Shown here: positions 9,549 to 18,959 of the stretch, piece after piece | Numbering within the stretch: position 1 is the first letter of the stretch | Layout of the letters: every line of letters begins with the position of its first letter | DNA from: Rhodobacterales bacterium | Lineage (GTDB): Bacteria > Pseudomonadota > Alphaproteobacteria > Rhodobacterales > Rhodobacteraceae | Assembly (NCBI GenBank): GCA_003249215.1 | Contig: QKJR01000088.1 | Span: 1-64,000, forward strand | Reading direction: 5' to 3' | DNA: 64,000 nt | Position numbers and translations under genes: made by a program | The notes under the pieces: model-generated | The model's input: only the letters and a program-made list of their open reading frames with translations | Told to the model about the DNA's origin: nothing | Databases searched by the model: none

Positions 9549-11267
9549 ATGCGGGGTCTGATCGGCGGGTTTGGAGCGGGGCTCCTGACGGCGGTGCTGG
9601 GATTTGCGGCCGTCTCTCTGATCGTGCCCCTGCCAGAGCGGGTGGCGCCGGAGGCTGGCGCGGCGCCCGGAACGAAGGCGCCCGTAAAGGCTGTCGGGGC
9701 GAGCCCGGCGATTGCCGATCTGCCCGAAGCGGCGCAATTCGACAGCGCAGGCGCCGAACGCGCGCCGCAACTCGCGCCCCCGGCCGGGGCGCCGGTGGCC
9801 GGCGGGGCCGCGCCCGTGGCGCCGGTGACCGAGAGCGAGGCGCCCGAGCCCGCGATGAGCGGCATGACCCCGCCCGCGCGCCCCGAGGCCGGGGCCGGGG
9901 CCGGATCGGAGATGGCGCAGCCCGCCCCCGAGACCGCGCAAGCGGCGCTGGCCGCCCCGGTCGAGGCCGAGGCGCCGGTGCCGGTGCCGCCGCCGGGCGA
10001 GGTCGAAACGCCCGCGCTGGTGCCCGCCGAGGGCGAGGGCGCCGCGCCTGCCGAGGCCGGGGAGATGCCGCAGGAGAGTGCCGCGGTGGCGCTTCCCGAT
10101 CCGGGGGCGTCCGGGGCGCAGGCCGAGACGGCGCCCGAAACCACGCCGCAAACCGATCTGCCAGCGACCGAAGCGCCCGCCACCGCCGAGGCCGCGACCG
10201 ACCCGGTGACCGCCGCCCCCGCGCTCGCACCGCCTGCGAGCCCGGAGCCGGCGAAGCCCGCCGAGGGCGGCGCCGCGGGAACCGATATCGCGACGGATCT
10301 GCCGAGCCTGCCGCCCGTGCTCGTGCCCGAAACCGGTGTGGAAACGGCGCCCGAGATCGTCCTTTTGCCCGATGGCAGCCCGGTGCCCGATGCGACCTTG
10401 CCGCGCGTCTTCCGCCCCGATGGAACCAGCACCTTCAAACCTTCGGCCGCGCCGGGGGCGGGCCTGCCCGAGGTGGCCGGGGTGCGCGTCAACCGCCTGC
10501 CCACCATCGGCACCGATCCCGCCGCGCCCGCGGAGGACGCCCTGCCGCAGGCCGATGCGCTGCTCCCCGAAGGCGGGGCGGACCGTCCCGCTTTGCGCCG
10601 CTTTGCCGCGTCGTTCGCCGGGGCCGAGGGCCTGCCGCGCTATGCGGTGGTGATCGTCGACGAGGGCGAGGCGGCGGGCGGGCTCGACCGCACCACGCTC
10701 AAGACTTTGGGCTTTCCGGTGACCGTGGCGATCGACCCCGAGCGCCCGGATGCGGCTCAGGCGGCCGCCGAATACCGTGCCGCCGGGCTCGAGGTGGCGA
10801 TCCTCGCGCGCGCGCTGCCGCTCGGGGCGACGGCGGCCGATCTCGAGGTCGCGCTCGAGGACTGGCACCGCAAATTGCCCGAGGCGATTGCGGTGGTGGA
10901 ACCCGCGCGGCCGCTGATCCAGAACAACCGTCCGCTCGCCCAGCAGCTCGTGAAGATCCTCGCGCGCGAGGGGCTCGGGCTCGTGACGCAGCGCCAGGGG
11001 CTCAATGCCGCGGCGCAGATCGCGGGCTCGGAGGGGCTGCCCGAGGCAGAGCTCTGGCGCGTGCTCGACACCGCGCGCGACGATGCGCCGGTGATCGAGC
11101 GCACGCTCTCGCGCGCGGCCTTCGAGGCGCAGCGCGAGGGGCAGGTGGCGGTGATGATCTCGAGCTGGCCGCAATCCGTCGCAGGGCTGATGTCCTGGGC
11201 GGCGGCGGGCGAGGGCAAGGTGGCGCTCGCGCCGGTCTCGGCGCTGATGCCCGAGGGGAAATTCTGA
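9549..11267 (+). CDS. yibQ: YibQ-type divergent polysaccharide deacetylase with long Ala/Pro/Glu linker
   Basis: Envelope protein of unclear role from the divergent polysaccharide deacetylase family. The 572 residues comprise an N-terminal hydrophobic helix (about 5-25, MRGLIGGFGAGLLTAVLGFA), a low-complexity linker of some 300 residues rich in Ala, Pro and Glu, and a C-terminal deacetylase-fold domain from about residue 365 (YAVVIVDEGEA onward). The single helix suggests a membrane-anchored or secreted protein with a long periplasmic spacer. ATG 9549 follows AGGAG; the open frame continues about 880 bp upstream but only antisense to trpG. It sits inside the trp cluster on the opposite strand, as the R. 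sphaeroides trpE-yibQ-trpGDC locus contains yibQ. Confidence 0.85.
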   Translation: MRGLIGGFGAGLLTAVLGFAAVSLIVPLPERVAPEAGAAPGTKAPVKAVGASPAIADLPEAAQFDSAGAERAPQLAPPAGAPVAGGAAPVAPVTESEAPEPAMSGMTPPARPEAGAGAGSEMAQPAPETAQAALAAPVEAEAPVPVPPPGEVETPALVPAEGEGAAPAEAGEMPQESAAVALPDPGASGAQAETAPETTPQTDLPATEAPATAEAATDPVTAAPALAPPASPEPAKPAEGGAAGTDIATDLPSLPPVLVPETGVETAPEIVLLPDGSPVPDATLPRVFRPDGTSTFKPSAAPGAGLPEVAGVRVNRLPTIGTDPAAPAEDALPQADALLPEGGADRPALRRFAASFAGAEGLPRYAVVIVDEGEAAGGLDRTTLKTLGFPVTVAIDPERPDAAQAAAEYRAAGLEVAILARALPLGATAADLEVALEDWHRKLPEAIAVVEPARPLIQNNRPLAQQLVKILAREGLGLVTQRQGLNAAAQIAGSEGLPEAELWRVLDTARDDAPVIERTLSRAAFEAQREGQVAVMISSWPQSVAGLMSWAAAGEGKVALAPVSALMPEGKF

Positions 11268-11290
11268 GCCCGGAGGGGAGCCTCTGAAAC

Positions 11291-11325
11291 GCGAAACGCC
11301 GGGCGCTTGGCCCGGCGTTTTCGTT
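11291..11325. terminator. Hairpin terminator between yibQ and trpE
   Basis: Perfect 11-bp stem: AAACGCCGGGC (11294-11304), loop GCTTG, GCCCGGCGTTT (11310-11320), followed by TCGTTTC. It lies between the convergent ends of yibQ (11267) and trpE (11343). Runs of A before and T after the stem let it work in both directions. Confidence 0.85.
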
Positions 11326-11342
11326 TCGATTGAACGCGGCGC

Positions 11343-12851
11343 TTAGCTGTTGCCTTGCCGCAGGAACAGGCCCGCATCCTCTGCCGCTTTGCGCAGGGCC
11401 TTGGATTTGTTCACGGTTTCCTGGAATTCCGCCTCGGGGTCGCTGTCAAAGACGACGCCGCCCCCGGCCTGAATATAAAGCGTGTCATCCTTGACCACGG
11501 CCGTGCGCAGCGCGATGCACATGTCCATCTCGCCGTTGGCCGCGAAATAGCCCACACCGCCGCCGTAGATCCCGCGCTTCTCGGGTTCGAGCTCGTCGAT
11601 GATCTCCATCGCGCGAACCTTGGGCGCGCCCGAGACCGTGCCCGCGGGCAGACCGGCGAGCAGCGCCGAGAGCGCATCCTGACCATCCGCGAGCTCGCCC
11701 ACCACGTTCGAGACGATATGCATGACGTGGGAATAGCGCTCGATGATGAATTTCTCGGTCGGATGCACGGTGCCGATCTTGGCCACGCGGCCCACGTCGT
11801 TGCGCCCGAGATCGAGCAGCATCAGATGCTCGGCCAGTTCCTTCTTGTCCGAGAGCAGATCCTCTTCGAGCGCCTTGTCCTCGGCCGGTGTCGCTCCGCG
11901 GGGCCGGGTACCTGCGATCGGGCGGATCGTCACTTCGCCCTCGCGCAGCCGCACGAGGATCTCGGGGCTGGCGCCGACGATCTGGAACCCGCCGAAATTG
12001 AGGAAGAACAGGAACGGCGAAGGGTTGGTGCGCCGCAAGCTGCGGTAGAGCGCGAAGGGCGGCAGCGGGAAATCCGCCGACCAGCGCTGTGCCGGAACCA
12101 CCTGAAAGATGTCGCCCGCGCGGATATAGTCCTTGGCCTTCTCGACCGCGGCCTTGTAGCCCTCCGGCGTGAAGTTCGACTGCAGCGGCCCGACCTGCGC
12201 CGCCTCGCCGAGCGCGCGGCTCTCCGCGGGCGCCCGGTCGAGATCGCGCAGCGCATCCATCACCCGCTCGGCCGCCTGCGCATAGGCCGCCCGTGCCGAA
12301 AGGCCCGAGCTTTGGAACGCCGGCGCGCACAGGCTCACCTCGCCCTTGACGCCGTCATGCACGGCGACGACCGAGGGCCGCATCAAGACCGCATCGGGCA
12401 CGCCCAGCGGATCGGGGTTGACGTTCGGCAGATGCTCGACCAGCCGGATCATGTCATAGCCGAGATAGCCGAAGAGACCGGCCGCGGCCGCGGGCAGATC
12501 CTCGGGCATCTCGATCCGGCTTTCCGCGATCAGCGCGCGCAGGCTCTCAAACGGATGGCCGGGCAGGTCCTCGAAACTCTCCTCGAAGCGCGCCTGACGG
12601 TTGATCCGCGCCTGCGTGCCGCGGCATTGCCAGATCACGTCGGGCTTCATCCCGATGATCGAATAGCGCCCGCGGATCTCGCCGCCGGTCACCGATTCGA
12701 AGATGAAGGAATTGGTCTGGGCCTCGGTCAGCTTGAGCATGAGCGAGACCGGCGTGTCGAGATCGGAGGCCAGCCGCGCATAGACGAGCTGGTTCTGGCC
12801 CCGGGCCCAGGCGGCCTCGAAGATCTCGAAGGACGGGGAAAGCGCAACCAT
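11343..12851 (-). CDS. trpE: Anthranilate synthase component I
   Basis: Makes anthranilate from chorismate using ammonia from TrpG. The 502-residue protein has the N-terminal regulatory part (NSFIFESVTGGEIRGRYSII, where the tryptophan-binding LLES motif appears as IFES) and the C-terminal chorismate-binding domain with SPEILVRL, RPIAGTRPRG, DLGRNDVGRVAKIGTV and GGGVGYFAANGEMDMCIALR. The usual feedback site therefore looks present in altered form. It begins 9 bp after the ppiD-like gene, with no room for a leader-peptide attenuator, so control, if transcriptional, must act further upstream. Confidence 0.96.
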   Translation of the reverse strand: MVALSPSFEIFEAAWARGQNQLVYARLASDLDTPVSLMLKLTEAQTNSFIFESVTGGEIRGRYSIIGMKPDVIWQCRGTQARINRQARFEESFEDLPGHPFESLRALIAESRIEMPEDLPAAAAGLFGYLGYDMIRLVEHLPNVNPDPLGVPDAVLMRPSVVAVHDGVKGEVSLCAPAFQSSGLSARAAYAQAAERVMDALRDLDRAPAESRALGEAAQVGPLQSNFTPEGYKAAVEKAKDYIRAGDIFQVVPAQRWSADFPLPPFALYRSLRRTNPSPFLFFLNFGGFQIVGASPEILVRLREGEVTIRPIAGTRPRGATPAEDKALEEDLLSDKKELAEHLMLLDLGRNDVGRVAKIGTVHPTEKFIIERYSHVMHIVSNVVGELADGQDALSALLAGLPAGTVSGAPKVRAMEIIDELEPEKRGIYGGGVGYFAANGEMDMCIALRTAVVKDDTLYIQAGGGVVFDSDPEAEFQETVNKSKALRKAAEDAGLFLRQGNS

Positions 12852-12860
12852 GACGGGTCC

Positions 12861-14711
12861 TTACTGCAACTGGGCCTGCACCGCGTTGATCGCGGCGGTA
12901 TCGAGGGTCATCCCGGCCTCGGACTGGGCCGCGGCGGCGTAGAGCGCGATCAGGTCATTGGCCATCGACTGGCCGATCTGGCGCCCGGCGGCGGCGCGGA
13001 CCTGAGCGGCCTCGGGGGCGGCGGGATCGGCCGGGATCACCTTGTCCACCAGCACCACGAAGACGCGGCCCTGATCCTCGACCGCGGCCGCCTTGCCCGC
13101 CTCGAGTTCGAAGGCCTTCGGCAGGAGCTGCGGCACGGCGTTCTCGATGAAGCCGGTGCGCGGCACGGCGGGGTGGCTCTCGACCAGAACGCCGGTCGAG
13201 GCGAGCGTGGCGCCCCCTTCGACCGCAGCCACGATCTCGGCGGCGCGCGCGGATTTGAGTGTGGCGAGTTGCGCCTTGCGCCAGCTCGCCGCGACCTCGT
13301 CGCGCACCGTGTCGAAGGGTTTGAGCGTGGCGGGCGTGATCCCGTCGAGGCGCAGCGCGAAAACGCCGCCGTCATCGAGGTTGCCGAGCTCGGGGAAGTC
13401 TTCTTCGGTCACCTTTTCGGCGGCGGTGCGGAAGCTGTCATAGCCCGCGATGCCCGCATCGGTGCCCGGGCCATAGGAGATCTTGCCGAGCTCCATATCG
13501 GTTTCCCCGGCCATCTGCTCGAGCGTGGCACCCCCCGCCAGACGGTCCTCGAGATCGGCGGTCATGTCGCCGATCATCCGGCGCGCGCGCTCCATCTCGA
13601 CCTCGCCCACGAGCTCGTCACGGGCATCCTCGAGCGAGGTTTCCTGCCCGGGCAGGATCGCGTTCATCGCGTAGAGCGCGGGGCCAAGATCGCTCTCGAT
13701 CGGGCCGACGACGCCGGGCTCGGTCAGTGCGAAGACCGCATCCGCCGCGGCGCCGAGCTGATCGCGGGTCACCTCGCCCTTGTCGATATCCTCGAGCGAG
13801 AGGCCGCGCGCGGCCGCGAGATCGGCGAAACTGGCGGTGCCGGCATCATATTGCGCCTTGGCGGCCGCGGCTTCCTCGGCGCTCGGATAGACCAGCTCCT
13901 CGACCATCCGGCGCTCGGGCTGGACAAACTCGTCATGGCGCGCGTCATAGGCCGCCTGCAGCGCCGCATCGTCCACCTGCACCTTGTCGCGCAGCATGTC
14001 GGGCGTCAGCCAGACATAGCTGATTTCGCGGGCCTCGGGGGCGGTGAACTCGGCGGCATGGTCCTGATGCCAGGCCTTGAGTTCGTCCTCGGTCGGCTCG
14101 GGAACCGTGGCGGTCAGATCGGCCTCGGTCACCTCGGCCAGTTCGAGATCGCGGGTCTCGGTCAGGAAGGCGGTATAGGCCGCGGTCAGCGTCTCGGGCG
14201 CGGTCACGCCGCCGACGACCGCCGTCTGCAGGATCGAGCGGGCGATGTCGGAGCGGAGCTGGTCCTCGAAACCGCTCTCCGTGTAGCCCTCGTTGCGCAA
14301 AGCCTGGCGATAGGTTTCACGGTCGAATTGCCCGTCGAGGCCCTGGAAGGCGCGGGCGGCGTGGATCTGGCGGGTCAGCTCGGTATCGCCGACCGAAAGG
14401 CCGAGACGCCGCGCCTGTTCGCTGATCGCGGCCTCGCCGAAGATCTGGCCCTGCACCTGACGGTCGAGGCCGAGCGTGCGGGCCTCCTCCATCGTGACCG
14501 GGCGCCCGAGCTGGGCGGAGGCCGCGTTCATTTCCGAGCGCAGCGCGCGGGCGTAATCGTTCAGGCTGATCTCGGTCTCGCCCACCGCGCCGATCGCGGC
14601 GCCGCGGCCCGAGAAATTCGTCACGCCAAAGCCGCCGAGGCCAAGGATCAGCATCGCGAGCAGAACCCAGACCACCGTGCTCTTGCCATGGCTGCGCAGC
14701 TTGTTCGACAT
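12861..14711 (-). CDS. PpiD-like periplasmic chaperone (SurA_N/parvulin family)
   Basis: Membrane-anchored periplasmic folding factor. The 616-residue product starts MSNKLRSHGKSTVVWVLLAM, with one membrane helix at about residues 11-33. It continues with a SurA N-terminal-like domain (around 40-170, including QIFGEAAISEQARRLGLSVG) and a parvulin-like rotamase region (about 235-360). The C-terminal part is family-specific. The overall architecture matches E. coli PpiD, whose PPIase domain is inactive; whether this one is active cannot be read from the sequence. It sits 60 bp after an aminotransferase gene and 9 bp before trpE, so the three probably share a transcript. Confidence 0.88.
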   Translation of the reverse strand: MSNKLRSHGKSTVVWVLLAMLILGLGGFGVTNFSGRGAAIGAVGETEISLNDYARALRSEMNAASAQLGRPVTMEEARTLGLDRQVQGQIFGEAAISEQARRLGLSVGDTELTRQIHAARAFQGLDGQFDRETYRQALRNEGYTESGFEDQLRSDIARSILQTAVVGGVTAPETLTAAYTAFLTETRDLELAEVTEADLTATVPEPTEDELKAWHQDHAAEFTAPEAREISYVWLTPDMLRDKVQVDDAALQAAYDARHDEFVQPERRMVEELVYPSAEEAAAAKAQYDAGTASFADLAAARGLSLEDIDKGEVTRDQLGAAADAVFALTEPGVVGPIESDLGPALYAMNAILPGQETSLEDARDELVGEVEMERARRMIGDMTADLEDRLAGGATLEQMAGETDMELGKISYGPGTDAGIAGYDSFRTAAEKVTEEDFPELGNLDDGGVFALRLDGITPATLKPFDTVRDEVAASWRKAQLATLKSARAAEIVAAVEGGATLASTGVLVESHPAVPRTGFIENAVPQLLPKAFELEAGKAAAVEDQGRVFVVLVDKVIPADPAAPEAAQVRAAAGRQIGQSMANDLIALYAAAAQSEAGMTLDTAAINAVQAQLQ

Positions 14712-14771
14712 CGGGGCCTCCCTCGGATTGCGTCAGGCGCTGTTTAGGGCCTCGCGCGCGGGCCCGCAAGG

Positions 14772-15953
14772 TTAGTGCTGGGGCAGGGCCGCGAGCCGCG
14801 CCATCAATTCCGCGATGCCGGGCACGTCGATATTGGCGAAGGCGATGCGCAACTGCCGGCGGCCGGCCGGATCGCTCTCGGGCATGAACATCGTGCCGGG
14901 CAAGAGAAGCACGCCCGCCTCGCGCACCAGCGCCTTGGCAAACTCCGGCGCCGGGCGCGGATCGGGATGGGCGACATAGGCAAAATAGGCGCCGCAGCCC
15001 AGGAGATCCCAGCCGGGCAGGGCGGTGATGCCCGCGGCCATCGCCGCGCGCCGCGCGAGGATCTCGGCGCGCTCGCCCGCGACCCATTGGCCGAGGTTGC
15101 GCATCCCCCAGAGCGCCGCGATCTGGCCAAGCTGGCCGGGGCAGATCGCCACCGTGTCGAGGAATTTCTCGACCTCGGCCAGACGCCCGGCCGAGGCCAC
15201 GATCGCACCGACGCGGTGCCCCGTCAGCCGGTAGGCCTTGGAGAAGGAATAAAGGTGGATGAAGGCGCGGTCCCAGTCGGGATCGGCGAAGAGGTCATGC
15301 GGTGCGCCGGGGCGGCTGTCGAAATCGCGATAGGTCTCGTCGAGGATGAGCGCGATGCCGCGGTCGCGCGCCAGATCGTGGAAGGCGCGGATCACCTCGG
15401 CGGGATATTCCGCGCCGCCGGGGTTGTTGGGCGAGACCAGAACGATCGCGCGGGTCTTTGGCGTGATCAGCGCGGCCGCGCGTTCGGGATCTGGGATGAG
15501 GCCGGTGCCGGTGGCCAGGGGCACGGTCGTCACGCCCTGCATGTCGAGCCACATGCGGTGGTTGAAATACCACGGCGTCGGCAGAATCACCTCGTCCCCC
15601 GCGCCGGCAAGCGTGGCCATCACCGCGCAGAACGCCTGATTGCACCCTTGCGTGATCGCAACCTGGTTCGCGGCGATCTCACCGCCATAGGCGGCCGACC
15701 ATTGCGCGGCGATCTCGGCGCGCAATTCGGGCAGGCCGAGGACCGGCCCGTAGAGATGGGCCGCCGGATTGTCGAGCGCGGCCTCGGCGATCGCCGCGCG
15801 AAGCGCGCGCGGCGGCGGATCGACGGGGGCGGCCTGAGACACGTTGATCAGCGGCCGCCCGGGCGGGAAGTCCACGCCCTCGAGCCAGCGCCGCGCCTCC
15901 ATCACCGGGGGCGGGAAGGTGGCGGCGAAAGCGGGATTGAGCGGATGCGGCAT
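14772..15953 (-). CDS. PLP-dependent class I/II aminotransferase
   Basis: Fold-type I aminotransferase of 393 residues, cytoplasmic. Recognisable blocks are the N-terminal substrate region (YGPVLGLPELRAEIA), the cofactor-stacking segment TPWYFNHRMWLDMQG, VLVSPNNPGG, ILDETYRDFDS and the PLP-lysine block SFSKAYRLTGHRVG near residue 238. The substrate is not evident; the family includes aspartate and aromatic aminotransferases, and its place upstream of ppiD-trpE does not settle the matter. ATG 15953 (MPHPLNPAFAATFPPP) is preferred to the upstream in-frame ATG at 16007 because homologues of this type begin close to it. Confidence 0.88.
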   Translation of the reverse strand: MPHPLNPAFAATFPPPVMEARRWLEGVDFPPGRPLINVSQAAPVDPPPRALRAAIAEAALDNPAAHLYGPVLGLPELRAEIAAQWSAAYGGEIAANQVAITQGCNQAFCAVMATLAGAGDEVILPTPWYFNHRMWLDMQGVTTVPLATGTGLIPDPERAAALITPKTRAIVLVSPNNPGGAEYPAEVIRAFHDLARDRGIALILDETYRDFDSRPGAPHDLFADPDWDRAFIHLYSFSKAYRLTGHRVGAIVASAGRLAEVEKFLDTVAICPGQLGQIAALWGMRNLGQWVAGERAEILARRAAMAAGITALPGWDLLGCGAYFAYVAHPDPRPAPEFAKALVREAGVLLLPGTMFMPESDPAGRRQLRIAFANIDVPGIAELMARLAALPQH

Positions 15954-16019
15954 GGTGGTCCTCTGATCGGGTCGCGCCACCGAACCACCGCGCCGCGCGC
16001 TTGGCAAGGGCGGACGCTC

Positions 16020-16093
16020 CGCGGGGGATATTTCGGCACAGGTGATGGGCAGACCCCGCGCCCCTCATCATCTGTGTTCAAATATCCCCGCCG
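16020..16093. repeat. Dispersed inverted repeat, family A (copy A1)
   Basis: Left arm GGGGATATTTCGGCACAGG followed by TGATGGG (16024-16048); right arm CTCATCATCTGTGTTC followed by AAATATCCCC (16064-16089). Read inward, the arms are imperfect reverse complements with the shared core GGGATATTT..CACAG..TGATG. Flanking GGACGCTCCGC and GGAGGCTCCGC extend the pairing. It lies upstream of the aminotransferase and downstream of the DUF2127 gene. The same element recurs at about 26.5, 31.0, 44.5, 57.9 and 61.9 kb. Confidence 0.85.
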
Positions 16094-16132
16094 GAGGCTC
16101 CGCACGCGGCAACACGCGCGCGGGCCGAGGGC

Positions 16133-16606
16133 TCAGCGCTTGCGTTTCTCGTGCCACTCCCGCAGCGTCAGACCGATCACCGCCAGATCGAGCGCGCAGA
16201 GCGCGAGCATCATCGGCGCATGGTCGATCGTCCACAGATGCAGTTGATAGGCGATGAAGGCCGAGAGCAGCGCGATGGCCAGCGGAAAGGCCCAGAGCCA
16301 TTCGCGTGCGAGCAGATAGATGACCCCGAGTTTGAGCGCGCCATGGCTCAGCAGATAAAAGGCGTAGAAACTCTGCGCCTCGACCGAGAATTTTTCGGCC
16401 GCGTGCAACAGCGTATTGGCGATCACGTCCGAGCGATCCTCGGCGAGCTCATGCGCCGTCAGCCAATGGGCAAGCCGGACCAGCGCCCCGTCGCGCAACA
16501 CCAGAAGGATCAGTCCCGACAGGGTTTCCATTAGGGCAAAAATGCCCTTGGCGACGAGGCTCGCCTCGAACAGCCAGTGCAACCACCGGTCGAGGCGGGC
16601 GCGCAT
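16133..16606 (-). CDS. DUF2127 membrane protein
   Basis: A 157-residue integral membrane protein of the DUF2127 family, with no known biochemical function. Hydrophobic helices are visible near residues 10-40 (ASLVAKGIFALMETLSGLIL), 75-100, 105-125 and 130-150, and the C-terminus is basic (EWHEKRKR), probably cytoplasmic. It starts 3 bp after gpt and is thus its operon partner. No catalytic motif is seen. Confidence 0.85.
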   Translation of the reverse strand: MRARLDRWLHWLFEASLVAKGIFALMETLSGLILLVLRDGALVRLAHWLTAHELAEDRSDVIANTLLHAAEKFSVEAQSFYAFYLLSHGALKLGVIYLLAREWLWAFPLAIALLSAFIAYQLHLWTIDHAPMMLALCALDLAVIGLTLREWHEKRKR

Positions 16607-16609
16607 CGC

Positions 16610-17113
16610 TCAGTCGGTGCCTCGATAGGGCTGGACGTATTGCAGCGCCATGTCCCAAGGGAAGAAGATCCAGGTGTCCTGGCTCACCTCGGTGATATAG
16701 GTATCGACCTGCTCGCGGCCCTTGGGCTTGGCATAGACGGTCGCGAAATGGGCCTTCGGGTAGAGGTTGCGCACCAGTTCCAGCGTGCGCCCCGAGTCGA
16801 CGAGATCGTCGACGATCAGGATGCCGGTGCCGTCGCCCATCAGATCGGCCTGCGGCGCCTTGATGACCACCGGATCGCTCTGCGTCTGGTGGTTGTAGCC
16901 CTTGACCGAAATCGTGTCGATCACCCGCACATTGAGCTCGCGCGCGACGATCGCCGCCGGAACCATGCCGCCGCGGGTGATGCCCACGATCGCCTTCCAG
17001 GCGCCGTTGTCAGGCCCCTTGCCATCGAGCCGCCAGGCCAGCGCGCGCGCATCGCGGTGGAGCTGATCCCAGCTCACGTGGAAGCCCTTTTCATGCGGCA
17101 GACGATCGTTCAT
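16610..17113 (-). CDS. gpt: Xanthine phosphoribosyltransferase
   Basis: Salvages xanthine and guanine to XMP and GMP with PRPP. The 167-residue protein has the PRPP-binding loop [13 protein letters not shown], preceded by [19 protein letters not shown], and ends with the family's [18 protein letters not shown] block. Length is typical of alphaproteobacterial Gpt. It lies 49 bp after fabI on the same strand and 3 bp before DUF2127. Confidence 0.94.
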   Translation of the reverse strand: MNDRLPHEKGFHVSWDQLHRDARALAWRLDGKGPDNGAWKAIVGITRGGMVPAAIVARELNVRVIDTISVKGYNHQTQSDPVVIKAPQADLMGDGTGILIVDDLVDSGRTLELVRNLYPKAHFATVYAKPKGREQVDTYITEVSQDTWIFFPWDMALQYVQPYRGTD

Positions 17114-17162
17114 GCCATCCCCCTATCGTTTCTGGCCCCTATCGCTTCCGGGCGGGCCCGGG

Positions 17163-17984
17163 TTACTCCTTGCGCCCCGTCACAACGTCGATATCGGGCG
17201 CGTCCACCGCCTTCATGCCGACGACATGATAGCCCGCATCCACGTGCAGGTTCTCGCCCGTGGTCCCCGAGCCGAGATCGGACAAGAGATAGAGCGCGGC
17301 CTTGCCGACCTCTTCCTGCGTCACGTTGCGGCGCAAGGGCGAGTTCAGCTCGTTCCATTTCATGATATAGCGGAAATCGCCGATGCCCGAGGCGGCCAGC
17401 GTCTTGATCGGCCCGGCCGAGATCGCGTTGCAGCGGATGCCGACCTTGCCCAGATCCTCGGCGATATATTTGACCGATGCTTCCAGCGCAGCCTTGGCGA
17501 CGCCCATCACATTGTAGTGCGGCATCACCTGCTCGGCGCCGTAATAGGTGAGCGTGAGCAGCGAGCCGCCATCGGGCATCAGCGCGGCCGCGCGCGCGCA
17601 GACGGCGGTGAAGGAATAGACCGAGATGTCCATCGTCATCGTGAAATTGCCGCGCGAGGTGTCGACATAGCGGCCGCGCAGCTCGTTCTTGTCCGAGAAA
17701 CCGATCGCATGAACCACGAAGTCGATCGTGCCCCAAGCCTCTTTCAGCCCGGCGAAAAGCGCATCCATGCTGGCCTCGTCAGCCACATCGCAATCGAAGA
17801 GGAGCGGCGTGCCGAGGCTTGCCGCGAGCGGCTCGACGCGCTTCTTGAGCGCATCGCCCTGATAGGAGAAGGCGAGTTCCGCGCCCGCATCGGCGCAGGC
17901 CTTGGCGATCCCCCAGGCGATCGACTTGTCGTTCGCAAGGCCCATGATCAGACCGCGTTTGCCCGCCAACAGGTTCATCGACAT
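17163..17984 (-). CDS. fabI: Enoyl-[acyl-carrier-protein] reductase (NADH)
   Basis: Catalyses the last reduction in each round of type II fatty acid synthesis. The 273-residue short-chain dehydrogenase-like protein begins MSMNLLAGKRGLIMGLANDK (FabI variant of the nucleotide-binding motif), has the adapted active site with Tyr and Lys spaced as YNVMGVAK, and contains KTLAASGIGDF, the flexible substrate loop. ATG 17984 follows AGGAAAG; the frame stays open upstream but lies antisense to the pdxH region. It diverges from pdxH over about 200 bp. Confidence 0.95.
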   Translation of the reverse strand: MSMNLLAGKRGLIMGLANDKSIAWGIAKACADAGAELAFSYQGDALKKRVEPLAASLGTPLLFDCDVADEASMDALFAGLKEAWGTIDFVVHAIGFSDKNELRGRYVDTSRGNFTMTMDISVYSFTAVCARAAALMPDGGSLLTLTYYGAEQVMPHYNVMGVAKAALEASVKYIAEDLGKVGIRCNAISAGPIKTLAASGIGDFRYIMKWNELNSPLRRNVTQEEVGKAALYLLSDLGSGTTGENLHVDAGYHVVGMKAVDAPDIDVVTGRKE

Positions 17985-18181
17985 TTGCGCTTTCCTTCGC
18001 TTCCCTCTGGTAAGTGCGCCAGCATTAGGCGAAGAATTCGGGGGCATCAAGGCCGCGACGCATCGCGGCGGTGCAGCGAAGAGGCGCGACGGTGCGATGC
18101 GGGGCGGACAGCCCGGGCGCGCGCCGCGCCGGAAGACCCGACGCCATGCGCGGCGCCGGTTTGGGGGAAGTGGAGACGGTG

Positions 18182-18817
18182 ATGAGCGACAGAACGGGCA
18201 TTTTCGCGGGCGAGGATCCTTTCGCCCTGGCGCAGGCATGGCTGGCCGAGGCCGAAGAGAGCGAGCTGAACGATCCCAATGCGATCGCGATCGCGACCGT
18301 CGATGCCGAGGGCTTGCCCAATGTGCGCATGGTGCTGCTGAAGGAGATCGAGGGGCGGGATGCGCCCTCGGGCGGGGCCTTCGTCTTTTACACCAACTAT
18401 GGTTCGGCCAAGGCGCAGGAGATCGAGCATGCGGGGCGCGATCAGGGCAAGGCCGCTTTCGTGCTGCATTGGAAGAGCCTGCGCCGACAGATCCGGGTGC
18501 GCGGTCTCGTGACCCGCGAGGAGGGACCGCAGGCGGATGCTTATTACGCCTCGCGCTCGCTCAAGTCGCGGCTCGGGGCCTGGGCCTCGCATCAGAGCCA
18601 ACCACTCAGCTCGCGCACTGCGCTGATGGCCGAGGTCGCCAAGGTCACCGCGACGCAGGGCCCGAGCCCGAAGCGCCCGCCGTTCTGGGGCGGGTTCCGC
18701 ATTGCGCCGCTCGAGATCGAATTCTGGGCGGACGGGCCGTTCCGCCTGCACGACCGTTTCCGGTGGCGTCGCGTCAACCCGGCGGCGGAATGGCAGATCG
18801 AGCGGTTGAATCCCTGA
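18182..18817 (+). CDS. pdxH: Pyridoxamine/pyridoxine 5'-phosphate oxidase
   Basis: FMN-dependent oxidase that makes pyridoxal 5'-phosphate. The 211-residue product has the N-terminal [20 protein letters not shown], the FMN-binding [15 protein letters not shown] and the C-terminal [27 protein letters not shown] and WQIERLNP blocks typical of PdxH. ATG 18182 ([14 protein letters not shown]) lies behind GGGGGAAGTGGAG. The open frame extends further upstream without family similarity. The product is the cofactor of the aminotransferase encoded about 2 kb away, though no operon link exists. Confidence 0.95.
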   Translation: MSDRTGIFAGEDPFALAQAWLAEAEESELNDPNAIAIATVDAEGLPNVRMVLLKEIEGRDAPSGGAFVFYTNYGSAKAQEIEHAGRDQGKAAFVLHWKSLRRQIRVRGLVTREEGPQADAYYASRSLKSRLGAWASHQSQPLSSRTALMAEVAKVTATQGPSPKRPPFWGGFRIAPLEIEFWADGPFRLHDRFRWRRVNPAAEWQIERLNP

Positions 18818-18959
18818 ATTTCGCGCTTCGTGAAATGAAGAGGTATGGAATACCTGACTTTTTACGCTTGAATCCCACCCCCTACGTGTGAGACTTGGGC
18901 AAAGGCCCGGACAGGCTTCGAGTGCCGACACCCAAAGTGTCTGCGACGAAAGAGGATAA

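Noticed and set aside
9471-11174. A 567-residue - strand frame opposite yibQ
   Set aside because: It mirrors the low-complexity Ala/Pro repeat of yibQ as an Arg/Gly/His-rich product.
12852-12860. Tryptophan attenuator before trpE
   Set aside because: Only 9 bp separate trpE from the upstream gene, so there is no room for a leader peptide and terminator.
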